A stretch of DNA of 64,000 nt from Nitrospira sp. UBA6493 (GTDB taxonomy: Bacteria > Nitrospirota > Nitrospiria > Nitrospirales > Nitrospiraceae): assembly GCA_002435325.1 (NCBI GenBank), contig DJMJ01000028.1, positions 1-64,000 on the forward strand. The letters run 5' to 3'. How positions within the stretch are numbered: position 1 is the stretch's first letter; the number at the start of each line of letters is the position of its first letter. The translations under genes were made by a program, and so were the position numbers. The notes under the pieces were generated by a model. That model made no database searches and was not told the origin of the DNA. It saw only the letters and a list, made by a program, of their open reading frames with translations. This document shows, in pieces, positions 43,217-54,768 of this stretch.

Positions 43217-43984
43217 ATGATCGTGCAATCTGAAACAAAGAGCGTTGTGGCGGATCGAATCGATCAAGCAGTGGGGGCGATCGATTTCGATCAGGTGCAC
43301 AAGACCTATTGGGAGCAAAATGAGTTTCTCGTCATCAAGCAGTTTCTCCCGAGATCGTTTGTGGAGGACGTGTTCGTGCCGCAAGCCCACGGGCTGCAGT
43401 CCAGTCTGAACCGGAACTATATCCCAGGGCACAAAAAAGGCGGCAGTGTCAGCTACTATACGGTCCTCGAGAGATCCGCGCTCTTTCTCGACCTCTATCG
43501 CTCGGCATCCTATCGCGAATTCCTCAATCGGCTGGTGCATGCCGATCTGTTGCTCTGTCCCGACAACGATCCGCATTCCTGTGCGCTCTATTACTATACG
43601 GAGCCAGGGGATCACATCGGCTATCACTACGATACGTCGTACTACAAGGGGGCGCGGTACACGATCTTGTTAGGCTTGGTTGATCGATCGACGCAGTGCA
43701 AACTCGTATGCGATCTGTTCAAAGACGATCCGACGAAAGAAACAAGGCATCTTGAATTGATTACCGAGCCTGGCGACATGGTGATCTTCAACGGCGATAA
43801 GCTGTGGCACGCCGTGACCCCCTTGGGGGAGAACGAGGAGCGCATTGTCCTGACCATGGAATATGTTACGAATCCAGAGATGGGCCGATTCAAACGTCTC
43901 TACTCCAACCTCAAAGACTCGTTTGCCTACTTTGGCTTGAAGACCGTCTTTAAACGCGCCTTTTCCGGTCAGTCTACTTCCTGA
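43217..43984 (+). CDS. 2-oxoglutarate/Fe(II)-dependent oxygenase-like protein
   Basis: A 255-residue double-stranded beta-helix protein of the phytanoyl-CoA-hydroxylase or prolyl-hydroxylase-like type. The iron triad is visible as HYDTSYYKG (H and D near residues 138-140) and LWHAVTPLGENEERIVL (H near 196), with an Arg after it to bind 2-oxoglutarate. The substrate is unknown. GAGG and a GTGAG lie upstream. No clear operon partner. Confidence 0.8.
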   Translation: MIVQSETKSVVADRIDQAVGAIDFDQVHKTYWEQNEFLVIKQFLPRSFVEDVFVPQAHGLQSSLNRNYIPGHKKGGSVSYYTVLERSALFLDLYRSASYREFLNRLVHADLLLCPDNDPHSCALYYYTEPGDHIGYHYDTSYYKGARYTILLGLVDRSTQCKLVCDLFKDDPTKETRHLELITEPGDMVIFNGDKLWHAVTPLGENEERIVLTMEYVTNPEMGRFKRLYSNLKDSFAYFGLKTVFKRAFSGQSTS

Positions 43985-44196
43985 AATTTTGCCCACATTG
44001 CGTTAGCGCTTCGACCTCGATTTATCTCTTTGGCTTGCGGGGAACAGAGGGCCTTGCCTGGACGCGAAAGTGGATTAGTATTGAGCGTGCTGCGGATTGG
44101 AAACATCTGTTAGCGATTGGAGCGCTGTGCAACAATCGACGAGACGGTCTCCCATCAATAGGAAGTTATGACGAGATTCTCGATCTATCTATCAGG

Positions 44197-44610
44197 TCAG
44201 TATCCGCATTCCGTTTTGCTTTCGAGGGGTGTCGAAATAATCAATCGGTGTGGAGCCGAGGATTTGTCCGGTAGCAGCGGTACAGGCGAGGGAAGGTCGC
44301 GGTTTAAAGGTTTGTGCGAGGACGCGTGTGTGACACGTGGGCGGCCTGATTTCAATTCAGCAGCCCTGCGAGGGAACGGGCCCTTGTTTGCCTGTTCCAT
44401 TCTTTTGATTTCTGCGAGCAGGGCCCCTTCGACGAGCCAAGCGAGCGTTGTCTGAGGGTTCCAATACGCGACATCCCGTAACTGCTCGACAAGTTGAAAG
44501 GGGAGAGTAATCGTAAGCCTGGTTGTTTTCGCTTGGGGAGCCATCATGCGCTGGCGCGATCTCTTGGATTCAGCGACCGGATCTTGTTGGGGAGACTTAC
44601 CAATCAGCAT
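44197..44610 (-). CDS. ribbon-helix-helix DNA-binding protein, ParB-like
   Basis: A 137-residue protein with an RHH core at about 28-75: TTRLTITLPFQLVEQLRDVA followed by NPQTTLAWLVEGALLAEIKRM. The RHH sequence resembles small centromere-binding ParB proteins of plasmids and phage. The tail is basic, proline-rich and unstructured. AAGGAG lies 4 nt before the ATG at 44610. No ParA or partition genes are near, so this is an orphan, perhaps a regulator. Confidence 0.65.
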   Translation of the reverse strand: MLIGKSPQQDPVAESKRSRQRMMAPQAKTTRLTITLPFQLVEQLRDVAYWNPQTTLAWLVEGALLAEIKRMEQANKGPFPRRAAELKSGRPRVTHASSHKPLNRDLPSPVPLLPDKSSAPHRLIISTPLESKTECGY

Positions 44611-45181
44611 GGAACTCCTTCGCAGGCTGGTGCATGTTCGAGATGAGCAGAGGTGATGGCGGAAGGTATCGCGACACGAGCGCGGGCCAAGGACTTAAGT
44701 GGTGAAAGTAGGCCGTGCCTCCTCTCGGAGGCACGGCGCTCATGGCCATGGATAAAGGCGTCAGTGCGTGGCGAGATGGGCACGATCTCTCCACAACGAC
44801 ACCATGTAGAGGGAAGCCCTCGTGATCATGATGGAAGGCCGACGGCTCCAGTCCATGCCATAGTGAGTTGAGAGAAAGGGATACATCTGTGGTGAGTTCT
44901 TGCTGCAAAGCCGTATCCAAATACAAATTTCGGGTAAGACGTACATTGATATTGCTGTTGCTCTTCAGCAATGGTCGTACCAGCACTTTGGGCGTGGCAA
45001 TAGGTGTGTAAAATGCTAAGTTGTTGATTTTATATTGCTTGTAATAGTCTGCAAAACGAACAGAACAGGAAAAATTATAAATTTGACAATGCGATGTATC
45101 TCAAAAGGTACACGAAGTATCTTGCTGGATACAGCTTAAACATTTGGGAAGGGAACGAGCGTGGAAGCGAGGGGGTGCTAT
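44611..45181. other. gene-free AT-rich stretch
   Basis: About 570 bp without a convincing gene. Its left third has the perfect hairpin at 44712-44737; the right third (about 45000-45120) is clearly AT-rich, with candidate promoter boxes on both strands but no obvious pair. It separates the RHH gene from the CopD-like gene and may carry regulatory sites. Confidence 0.4.
44712..44737. repeat. perfect 11-bp hairpin with TCTC loop
   Basis: GCCGTGCCTCC, the loop TCTC, then GGAGGCACGGC. The stem is perfect and GC-rich. Neither side has a T-tract of terminator type, so it may be a protein-binding site or an RNA structure. Confidence 0.6.
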
Positions 45182-45691
45182 TTATTGATGTAGATGTTTG
45201 AGGGCAGATGCACAGAGGATGATGAAGAAGCCCATCCAGAGGGCAGCCCGCTGGTAAGGAATGGCTTCATATTCGACTTCCGCATCGTCATCTTCATCTG
45301 ATTTGAAAATCACGGTGTAGAGGAAGAGGGTCATGAGGCACAGCACGAGTCCGAGCTTAATAAAGAAGATGGTCAGATATTTCGCATTGTGTTGAATTCC
45401 CAGTTGAGTCTGGGAGGTCATCACCTGATTGACATAGTGAAGGTTGACGCCTCCCGTAAACAACAGCACGACGAGAAGAATACCCGCCACTTTTTTATAG
45501 TGCTGATAGAAAATGTCCGTGATGGGCTTGATCTGCTCCTTTGCCACGGTTTTTTTCAATCCGGGAGTCACGGCCATGACGAGGAACGCGAGCCCGCCGA
45601 TCCAGATGACGGCGGAGAGCAAATGAAACCAATGATTGATAATTGGAATCAGAGTATTGAGATCGGTGACGATGCTTTGGAGGGCGTCCAT
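45182..45691 (-). CDS. CopD-like membrane protein
   Basis: A 169-residue protein with four membrane helices: WFHLLSAVIWIGGLAFLVMA, VAGILLVVLLFTGGV, IFFIKLGLVLCLMTLFLY and ALWMGFFIILCASALKHL. The first helix has the W/H/G pattern of the CopD (copper resistance D) domain, with histidines that could hold copper or heme. Function unproven. It lies 90 bp downstream of the radical SAM gene on the same strand, with the GTGAA inverted repeat between them. Confidence 0.75.
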   Translation of the reverse strand: MDALQSIVTDLNTLIPIINHWFHLLSAVIWIGGLAFLVMAVTPGLKKTVAKEQIKPITDIFYQHYKKVAGILLVVLLFTGGVNLHYVNQVMTSQTQLGIQHNAKYLTIFFIKLGLVLCLMTLFLYTVIFKSDEDDDAEVEYEAIPYQRAALWMGFFIILCASALKHLHQ

Positions 45692-45706
45692 TTTTAAGCT
45701 CGTAAT

Positions 45707-45795
45707 ACGTGAAAGGTGAAACGTGAAAGGTGTGGGGAGACTATCCGCGAATCCCAGGTCATAATGGCCAGGCTGTTCACGTTTTACGTCTCACG
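45707..45795. repeat. intergenic inverted repeat built of GTGAA units
   Basis: The left arm (45707-45730) reads ACGTGAAAGGTGAAACGTG followed by AAAGG; the right arm (45776-45795) is its imperfect complement (TTCACGTTTTACGTCTCACG). The right arm overlaps the last codons of the radical SAM gene. It shares the GTGAAM unit with the repeat at 11698-11745. Confidence 0.6.
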
Positions 45796-47181
45796 GTCGA
45801 ACTTGAAGACCGGAGCGTCGTTTCCAAAGCGTTTCTTCCGCAATTCTTCCATTAACTCGATGGTCACCAGCGGGACATTATTCTCGCGGGCATGTTTTTC
45901 CACGCCCTTCTTGACCATTGCCCTGAGGAAATAGGGGATGCGGCTGAGTCTGAGGGAAGAGGCCTCATCCCAGGCGACTTCCGATTCTTCCGGAGTATTA
46001 AAGGCCACTTTGATCTTTTCGCCACCCTTGGGGGTGTAGAGGCACCATTCGTCTTCGTCCAGCCAATCGCCGTGATCCACATAGGGACGGGCCCGGCAGC
46101 CTCCGCAGATGTCGGTGTATTCACAGTCGCCGCATTTGCCCTTCAGTTGGGGGTAGCGAAACGAATTGAAGACATCGGACTTTTCCCAGAGATCGACGAA
46201 ACTATTATGACGGATATTTCCAGCCGACAGCGGCATGTAGGGGCAGGGGGTCAGCTCGCCATTCGGTGTCACGCGGGCGTAGTTGGTTCCAGCGAGACAG
46301 CCGCCACCCATGTATCCAGTGGCTTTGGTAATAGGCGAATTGGGATCTTTCTCGTAGGCCAGCCGCTTGAAATGGGGGGCGCAACGGGCGCGGACCAGCA
46401 TACCCTTGTAATTGTCCTGACAGTCGATCAAATAGCCCAGGACTTCTTCATATTGAGCAGGGGTGATATCAGTCAGTTCCTCGCCACGTCCGGTACAGAC
46501 CATGAAGAAGACATTCAGGACACGAGCGCCGAGTCCATGGGACCATTCGAGAACGGCGGGTAGCTCCTGATAATTCATGGGTTGGGCGCTAAAATGGACC
46601 TGGAACTGTAGCCCGTTTCGCTTGGAGGCCTCGATGCCTGCGACCGCCGCTTCCCAAGCCCCTGGAACTCCACGGAACTGATTGTGTTTCGCGGCATCCA
46701 ACGAATCGATACTGATCCCTACCCCCATCACGCCGATCTCGACCAGGGTTTTGGCCATCTGATCGTTGATGAGCATGCCGTTGGTACCGAAGACCACCAT
46801 GAAACCGAGCTTCACCGCATGTCTGGCAATGTCCAGAATATCGGGGCGGACCAGCGGTTCACCGCCTGTAATCACCAGGAGACAGCCTTTGTTGACTTCG
46901 GCAATCTGATCGATGAGCTTGTAGCATTCTTCCGTGCTTAGCTCGTCGTCCCCGCCCGCCGCTTTGGTGGTGGCGTCAAGGTAGCAATGATCGCATTTCA
47001 GGTTGCAGCGCTTGGTCAAATTCAGCGCGACGAGATAGGGCTTGAAGTCGTCAACCGTGCGACCATCGTTCACCCCCTGGCCCTGAGGCCCGGGGGTGAA
47101 GAACTGAGTGATCTGCTGTTGGAACGCCCCCAACGATCCCGTCATGGACGGGATGTTAAGGATCGGAAGCGATTTACCCAT
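45784..47181 (-). CDS. radical SAM/SPASM protein with C-terminal PCP-reductase domain
   Basis: A 465-residue radical SAM enzyme. The SAM cluster cysteines are CNLKCDHC (C59, C63, C66); a twitch/SPASM half carries GGGCLAGTNYARV, CPYMPLSAGN and CGDCEYTDICGGCRARP for two further Fe-S clusters. This layout is shared with heme-modifying enzymes of the NirJ/AhbD type. Residues ~405-455 (WDEASSLRLSRIPYFLRAMV) match the PCP_red domain found in protochlorophyllide-reductase-like proteins. Its TAATG start overlaps by 1 bp the stop of the upstream stress-protein gene. The substrate is probably a tetrapyrrole, but this is inference. Confidence 0.8.
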   Translation of the reverse strand: MGKSLPILNIPSMTGSLGAFQQQITQFFTPGPQGQGVNDGRTVDDFKPYLVALNLTKRCNLKCDHCYLDATTKAAGGDDELSTEECYKLIDQIAEVNKGCLLVITGGEPLVRPDILDIARHAVKLGFMVVFGTNGMLINDQMAKTLVEIGVMGVGISIDSLDAAKHNQFRGVPGAWEAAVAGIEASKRNGLQFQVHFSAQPMNYQELPAVLEWSHGLGARVLNVFFMVCTGRGEELTDITPAQYEEVLGYLIDCQDNYKGMLVRARCAPHFKRLAYEKDPNSPITKATGYMGGGCLAGTNYARVTPNGELTPCPYMPLSAGNIRHNSFVDLWEKSDVFNSFRYPQLKGKCGDCEYTDICGGCRARPYVDHGDWLDEDEWCLYTPKGGEKIKVAFNTPEESEVAWDEASSLRLSRIPYFLRAMVKKGVEKHARENNVPLVTIELMEELRKKRFGNDAPVFKFDRET

Positions 47182-49274
47182 TAGTGGCTGGCCCCGGATT
47201 TCGACCCGGTCAGGTTGGCAATCATGTCTTTGAGATTGCCGGTTTTCATGGCGTCCGCCATATAGCCCTTCGCCTGTTCAATGCCTTCCGTGGCCACTTC
47301 AATGGTAATCAGGGTCGCGCCGATCTTTTCGGCATGTTTTTCGATCAAGGCTTTGGTGCACTCGCGCATGAAGCCTTCTGGGGCACGCTCCAGACGGGCC
47401 TGCGCGTCAGCAGTCCAGGTGTAGGGAGAGGTGGATTCAACATGACCGTTCCCGTTCCCCTGGCCATTGCCGTTTGTGCCATTGGCGACGGCCGCGAGCT
47501 TTTCTTCAGCATCCTGCGACGTCCCAGCGTCCTTGTTCGCGAAGATCGGCTGATAATCTTCAGACGCCGCTTCCTTGATCATGGGGGCAGCATATTCGAG
47601 TGTAATGGTCGTCATGCCGAGCTTCCGAGCGGTCTTTTCGATCTTGGCTTTCGCACGGCGGCGTTGGAATCCAGCCGGAACGGCGCGAATGGCTTCCTTC
47701 GCATCCTTCGTCCACTGCATTGGCACATCGTCGTAGGCGAGGTCGGTTTCCAGTTCGCCTTCGGCTTTTGCTGCGGCGTCGAAGATCGTTTTGTCGACTT
47801 GTTTGAAGCGGTTGCCTTCGGCCGCGCAGACCGGGCATTTCACCGGTGTTTCGCCTTTGCCGATGTAGCCGCAGCCGTCGCAGACGAAGTAGTTCTGATT
47901 CATGCGATCGAGATACGCTTGCGTTGAGGCGCTATTTTTCGGCTTTTCCTCGACGACCTGGGTCATCATCCCGCTGAGGGTGTTGCCCATGAGGTCCTTC
48001 GCGACTGAGTCGTCTGCCTGCATCTTGTCCCGGTCGATTCCGGCTGCATCCAGGTTGCCGCCCAGCGCGCGCATAGCGTCCATGGCGCCTTTGGGCAGGA
48101 TGTGTCCGACTGCAGAATCGACGACGGTGTTGCTGATGATCGTATGGCCCTTTTCGATCGCATATCGGTGAATCGCCGTTTTCGCGACCCCGCGGGCGAA
48201 GACCGGGATCTTTTCCATGCGGTGGAGGGCTTCCTCCGTCCAGGCGATCGTGTATTCGGCTTGGGTGTCGATTGGCGGCACATATTTGCGGTTCGACACC
48301 AGCACGTTGCACGGGGCGCTCCGCAGGAGGTTTTCGGTATTGCTACCGATGTCCATGTCCTCATCGCTATGGACGCCGATGCGGCCGACGATTAGGAGCC
48401 AGGGCACGTCCTTGCGAACATATTGAATGATCTTTTCAAAGGCTTTCCCGTCGAGCAGGGTCGTCTTGATATCGGATTCTTCGGCCTGGGCAATCTCGCG
48501 GGAGATATCCAGATGGGACTGGTAAATCTTGGCGAGTCCGCTGTCGATGATTTCTTCGTGCAGCTTTTCCTGTTCTTTGAAGCGGAAGACCTTTCCGGCT
48601 TCTTCGTTCAGGACGCCGGAGATGCTATGAAACGCGGCGTAATGGAAATAGGGGTCAAACGCGGAGATGGCTTCAACCGGACGGTTGAAGGCTTTGCCAA
48701 GCGCGAGGCCGGTCATGAGCCCGCCGAAGGAGTAGGGGCTGCCGTCCACTGCGACGACGATTTTGCCGTTGTTCATCGGATCGGTGTTCTTGATGATGAA
48801 CATGTCCGAGTTGCGGATTCGGCGAATGACGCGCTCGGTATTACTGCCGATGACGCTGTCCTTCACCGCGCCGACACCCAGCGCGCCCATGATCACCAGA
48901 TCGTAGGCGTTGGTATTGATATCTTCGACCAGCGCCTTCCAGTTGCGGCCCTCAAGAGAGCGGCGCTCGACCGGGAGGTTGGCTTCGTTGCACTTCTTGT
49001 CGACATAGTCGAGGTACGAGTCCGTGATGATCTGCAACCCGCGCGTAATCAGCGAGTCGTGGATCTGCCGCTGGCGGTCCAGTTCCTTCTCATCATGGTA
49101 TTCCTCGGGCAATCCCGCTTCCATTTGCTTGAAGCGCTTGTCGTGCATCTTCGCCGCGTAGACGTGGCTGCCGACAATCTTGGAGCCAAAGGTTTTCGCG
49201 AACTCGACGCCGACATCGACGGCTGTATTGGAATGGTCGGAATTATCGACCGGGACGTAGATCGTCTTATACAT
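47181..49274 (-). CDS. tandem universal stress protein-rubredoxin-double PCP-reductase fusion
   Basis: A 697-residue protein of unusual build. Two universal stress protein domains (about 1-160 and 165-325) both keep the ATP-binding pattern G-2x-G-9x-GS, at GALGVGAVKDSVIGSNT and GRIGVHSDEDMDIGSNT. After a helical middle part comes a rubredoxin-like ribbon (VCDGCGYIGKGETPVKCPVC, about 460-480), then two PCP_red domains (about 513-570 and 615-670) with a Gly/Asn linker. AGGAGG 7 nt upstream sets the ATG at 49274. It is coupled to the radical SAM gene. It likely senses or serves redox chemistry of an Fe-S or tetrapyrrole step. Confidence 0.82.
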   Translation of the reverse strand: MYKTIYVPVDNSDHSNTAVDVGVEFAKTFGSKIVGSHVYAAKMHDKRFKQMEAGLPEEYHDEKELDRQRQIHDSLITRGLQIITDSYLDYVDKKCNEANLPVERRSLEGRNWKALVEDINTNAYDLVIMGALGVGAVKDSVIGSNTERVIRRIRNSDMFIIKNTDPMNNGKIVVAVDGSPYSFGGLMTGLALGKAFNRPVEAISAFDPYFHYAAFHSISGVLNEEAGKVFRFKEQEKLHEEIIDSGLAKIYQSHLDISREIAQAEESDIKTTLLDGKAFEKIIQYVRKDVPWLLIVGRIGVHSDEDMDIGSNTENLLRSAPCNVLVSNRKYVPPIDTQAEYTIAWTEEALHRMEKIPVFARGVAKTAIHRYAIEKGHTIISNTVVDSAVGHILPKGAMDAMRALGGNLDAAGIDRDKMQADDSVAKDLMGNTLSGMMTQVVEEKPKNSASTQAYLDRMNQNYFVCDGCGYIGKGETPVKCPVCAAEGNRFKQVDKTIFDAAAKAEGELETDLAYDDVPMQWTKDAKEAIRAVPAGFQRRRAKAKIEKTARKLGMTTITLEYAAPMIKEAASEDYQPIFANKDAGTSQDAEEKLAAVANGTNGNGQGNGNGHVESTSPYTWTADAQARLERAPEGFMRECTKALIEKHAEKIGATLITIEVATEGIEQAKGYMADAMKTGNLKDMIANLTGSKSGASH

Positions 49275-49443
49275 GAACACGCCTCCTCTAGGCCCGCTAA
49301 CCGCCGAGGGTGATTCTGATAATTTCGAGAAAAACCAAACAGTTGCCTATGATCCCCAGCATAAAAGAGGACGGATGATAGCACTAGCCAGAACTGGATT
49401 GCAAGGCGAGTATGGGGCTCATGGGTTGCCTTGCGGGGCAAGG

Positions 49444-51087
49444 TTAGGAAGTCGGGGTTGCCACTGATTTTGGGTCTGACGTCACTGCCGTGGGTGGGGC
49501 TTTCCTTGAGCGAAGGATCTCCTCAAGGGACAGGAGGGCATCCCGTCCCGAGTTCCCTTCGATTCCCTTGAGCAGGCTCTTGTCAGCATACTGAGCTGGT
49601 TGAACAGTTGACGAGGTGGTGGCTGTCTGAGAAAGAGACCCGGTCCATTTCCTGGGGTCACGGCTGCCAGCTTTCCGTTCCCAGGCTTTCAAGCAAGCTT
49701 TGGCAATAATCTTGTTTAACGGCGAGGGGTTATAGAGCAGCTTCCGTATGCTGGTCGGTGTCAGCATCAGCGGATTATACCCGGCTGAAAGGTAGCCCTC
49801 TTCAAGGAGCCGCTGTTCGAGATCGGTATTCGGCTGAATCCCCAGGAAGAACATCAGAGGGAAGACTCGCTCCTCTCCAAGGATGGAAGCGACCATTTTA
49901 TAGGACTCCACGCTCTGCAAGAGGGACTCTTCCGTCTCCTTGGGGGAATTGAGCGAGTAGTTGAGGATCACCTTTCCCTTGAAGCCCGCCTCGGCGAGAT
50001 AGCGGCATCCGTCATAGAGCCGCTCCAGCTTGAAGCCCATGTGGAGGTTGTTTAAGACCTCCTGAGAGCCGGAGGTGATGGCGACTTCCAGATCGCCGAC
50101 GCCGGATCGCACCATGAGCTTGGCCAACTCAGGAGTAATGAGGGAGGTGCGGATATAGCCGGACCATTCGATGTCCAGCTTTTCACTGACGATGCGTTCC
50201 AGAATCTCGGTGCATTGCGGATAGGCCTCTTTCCCGGTAATGAACTGCGCATCGGTAAACCAGAACCGGCGCGTGCCCCATTGATGGTAGTGCTGGGAAA
50301 TATCCTTTACGACCATGGAGGGGGGGCGATACCGGACGCGCTTGCCTTCAATGTAGGGGTAGAGGCAGAAGGCGCAGTCGTAGGGACAGCCACGCTTGGT
50401 CTGCACGCCGATGGACTCATTCTGGAATTCCCGATATTGGGGGAATATGGAGGTCAGGTAGGGGAGATCCACTGTCAGGGCGTCGAGCAAGGCCATGGTG
50501 CCCTGCTGGCCTTTGCGGACGTTTTTCCCTTCCCGGACAATATAGCGTTCGCCCTCAAGCGACTGGCCTTCGACCAATTTTAAAATGGCATCTTCGCCTT
50601 CGCCGAGAATCCCGATCGTGCCTTCAGGGAGCTTTTCAATGAGCTGATCGGCAAAGGCCGTGAAAGCCCCGCCTCCGATCATGATCTGCGTCTTGGGAAA
50701 TTCTTTCCGCATCAGCCAGGGGTACGATAGGATCGTGTAGATATGGCTGTAATAGCGGTAGAGCTGCTTCAATCCCTCGAACGAGGCGACCACCCGCTTG
50801 ATCGGGTTGCTCGCAAAATAAAAATTGAAGGCATGCTCCAGCGACGAGTCGCCTTCATGAGGCGAGAAGATCTGAATGTCGCGCCAGGAGAAACAGACCA
50901 GGTCCGGCTTGAAGGCCGCCGCCGCATCGCGAAGCGCCTGGCTGCGTTGGGACGGCGGAAACAATGAAAGATCCAGGATCTGCTGGCGTACCTCCGGTTT
51001 CCGGCGATGAATGAAATCGGCCAGATAGGTGACCCCGATCGGGTACACCTTCTTGCAGGGCAGAAAGACGTAGAGAATGGAGTTCAT
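49444..51087 (-). CDS. B12-type radical SAM protein
   Basis: A 547-residue radical SAM enzyme with an N-terminal cobalamin-binding-like domain (about 1-180, IMIGGGAFTAFADQLIEKL) and the cluster motif CPYDCAFCLYP near residue 235. The radical SAM core continues through WFTDAQF and DLEVAITSGSQEVL. A Ser/Thr/Ala-rich C-terminal tail follows about residue 480. The classic DxHxxG cobalamin motif is not obvious. It lies 3 bp after the UbiE/MenG gene, so a quinone or related lipid modification is possible. Confidence 0.78.
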   Translation of the reverse strand: MNSILYVFLPCKKVYPIGVTYLADFIHRRKPEVRQQILDLSLFPPSQRSQALRDAAAAFKPDLVCFSWRDIQIFSPHEGDSSLEHAFNFYFASNPIKRVVASFEGLKQLYRYYSHIYTILSYPWLMRKEFPKTQIMIGGGAFTAFADQLIEKLPEGTIGILGEGEDAILKLVEGQSLEGERYIVREGKNVRKGQQGTMALLDALTVDLPYLTSIFPQYREFQNESIGVQTKRGCPYDCAFCLYPYIEGKRVRYRPPSMVVKDISQHYHQWGTRRFWFTDAQFITGKEAYPQCTEILERIVSEKLDIEWSGYIRTSLITPELAKLMVRSGVGDLEVAITSGSQEVLNNLHMGFKLERLYDGCRYLAEAGFKGKVILNYSLNSPKETEESLLQSVESYKMVASILGEERVFPLMFFLGIQPNTDLEQRLLEEGYLSAGYNPLMLTPTSIRKLLYNPSPLNKIIAKACLKAWERKAGSRDPRKWTGSLSQTATTSSTVQPAQYADKSLLKGIEGNSGRDALLSLEEILRSRKAPPTAVTSDPKSVATPTS

Positions 51088-51090
51088 GGA

Positions 51091-51870
51091 TTACTTGGTC
51101 GCTATATGGATGGCGACGATTCCGCCCGTGAGGTTTTTATAGGACACCTGGCGGAAACCAGCTTCGTGCAGCACCTGACAAAGCCGTTCCTGATCGGGGA
51201 ACGTCCGGATCGACGCGGGCAGATATTCATAGACGCCGGTGGTGTCCCGCGCGACTTTCGTCCCAATCCAGGGCAGTAATTTGAACGAATACCAATCGTA
51301 GAGCGCCCGCAGCCAGCCGAAGACCGGACGGGAGAACTCTAGGCAGACAAAGGTCCCGCCCGGCTTCATCACCCGGCGGATCTCGCCGACCGCTTGCGGC
51401 AGGTTCCCGACATTGCGCATGCAAAAGCCGGTGGTCACCGCGTCAAACGTGTTATCCGCAAACCCCAGGTGTTCGGCATTCGCCTGCAAACAAGTGATTT
51501 TCCCCGCAAGGCCCTTGCCGGCTACTTTCCTGAGCCCTTCGGCGAGCATGGAGTGATTGAGATCGGAGGCGACCACCCGGCCTCTGGCGCCCATGCGGGG
51601 CTCCACGAGCAGGGCCAGGTCGGCCGTGCCGGCTCCCACGTCCAGCGCAGTCCCCTGCTCGACGTTCGGGACCAATGAAGCGGTGATTTTCTTCCAACGG
51701 TAATGGAGCCCGAAGCTGAGCAACGTGTTATTGAGATCGTAGACCCCGGCGATGGCCGTGAACATCCGCTGCACAGCCTGTTCGCGCGCGGACCCGGTCC
51801 AGGTAGAAATGGCCTGGGGGGGAGCGGCTGGCTGGGAGCGTTCTTGCACGGATTCCTTCACCGACATCAT
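51091..51870 (-). CDS. ubiE: demethylmenaquinone/2-methoxy-benzoquinol methyltransferase
   Basis: A 259-residue SAM methyltransferase of the UbiE/MenG family, methylating the quinone ring in the last steps of menaquinone or ubiquinone synthesis. Landmarks: FTAIAGVYDLNNTLLSFGLH, the SAM motif ALDVGAGTADLALL, TTGFCMRNVGN and EFSRPVFGWLRALYDWYSFK. Menaquinone is the likelier product given the rest of the window (inference). It is co-directional with the B12-type radical SAM gene. Confidence 0.93.
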   Translation of the reverse strand: MMSVKESVQERSQPAAPPQAISTWTGSAREQAVQRMFTAIAGVYDLNNTLLSFGLHYRWKKITASLVPNVEQGTALDVGAGTADLALLVEPRMGARGRVVASDLNHSMLAEGLRKVAGKGLAGKITCLQANAEHLGFADNTFDAVTTGFCMRNVGNLPQAVGEIRRVMKPGGTFVCLEFSRPVFGWLRALYDWYSFKLLPWIGTKVARDTTGVYEYLPASIRTFPDQERLCQVLHEAGFRQVSYKNLTGGIVAIHIATK

Positions 51871-51923
51871 GCCAGCCGTGGTAGCACCCGACTTCCGCCT
51901 TTGTCAAGGTAATGGGATCTGCG

Positions 51924-51932
51924 TGGTATAAT
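51924..51932 (+). promoter_or_regulatory. extended -10 promoter of uvrA
   Basis: TGGTATAAT (51924-51932), a full extended -10 box, ends 9 nt before the ATG at 51942. TTGTCA at 51901-51906 would be a -35 box with a long 20-bp spacer. The mRNA would have only a few nt of leader. A LexA box is not obvious. Confidence 0.55.
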
Positions 51933-51941
51933 CCCGCCCCT

Positions 51942-54536
<2,595 letters not shown>

Positions 54537-54768
54537 GCGAGGCTGGAAGGGACGGAGCTTTCGGCGTTGTCATCATGTGATGAGTCATGACGGCAATCCG
54601 ATTGGTACTCTTGGTCGCGTGCGACTCTAAGGCGAGATAAGAATCGCATGCCGTCGCACTCGGCGCTCTCGTGGCTGTCATCTGGTCGCGTCCGCTATGC
54701 TGATTTCCCAACGATCCGCTCTTCCATCCCCGGGGGAGTGAAAAGATAAGAGGACAAATAGGAGGCCC

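Noticed and set aside
44712..44737. Rho-independent terminator
   Set aside because: The stem is ideal but neither strand has a run of T after it.
44597..44986. 129-residue open frame on the minus strand upstream of the RHH gene
   Set aside because: It covers the perfect hairpin, has no ribosome site and its protein is a mix of His, Ser and Pro without any fold pattern; the overlap with the RHH start also argues against it.
51912..51941. Longer uvrA start with ten extra residues
   Set aside because: The upstream ATG lies before the TATAAT box and would be absent from the mRNA; the family N terminus begins at the ATG at 51942.
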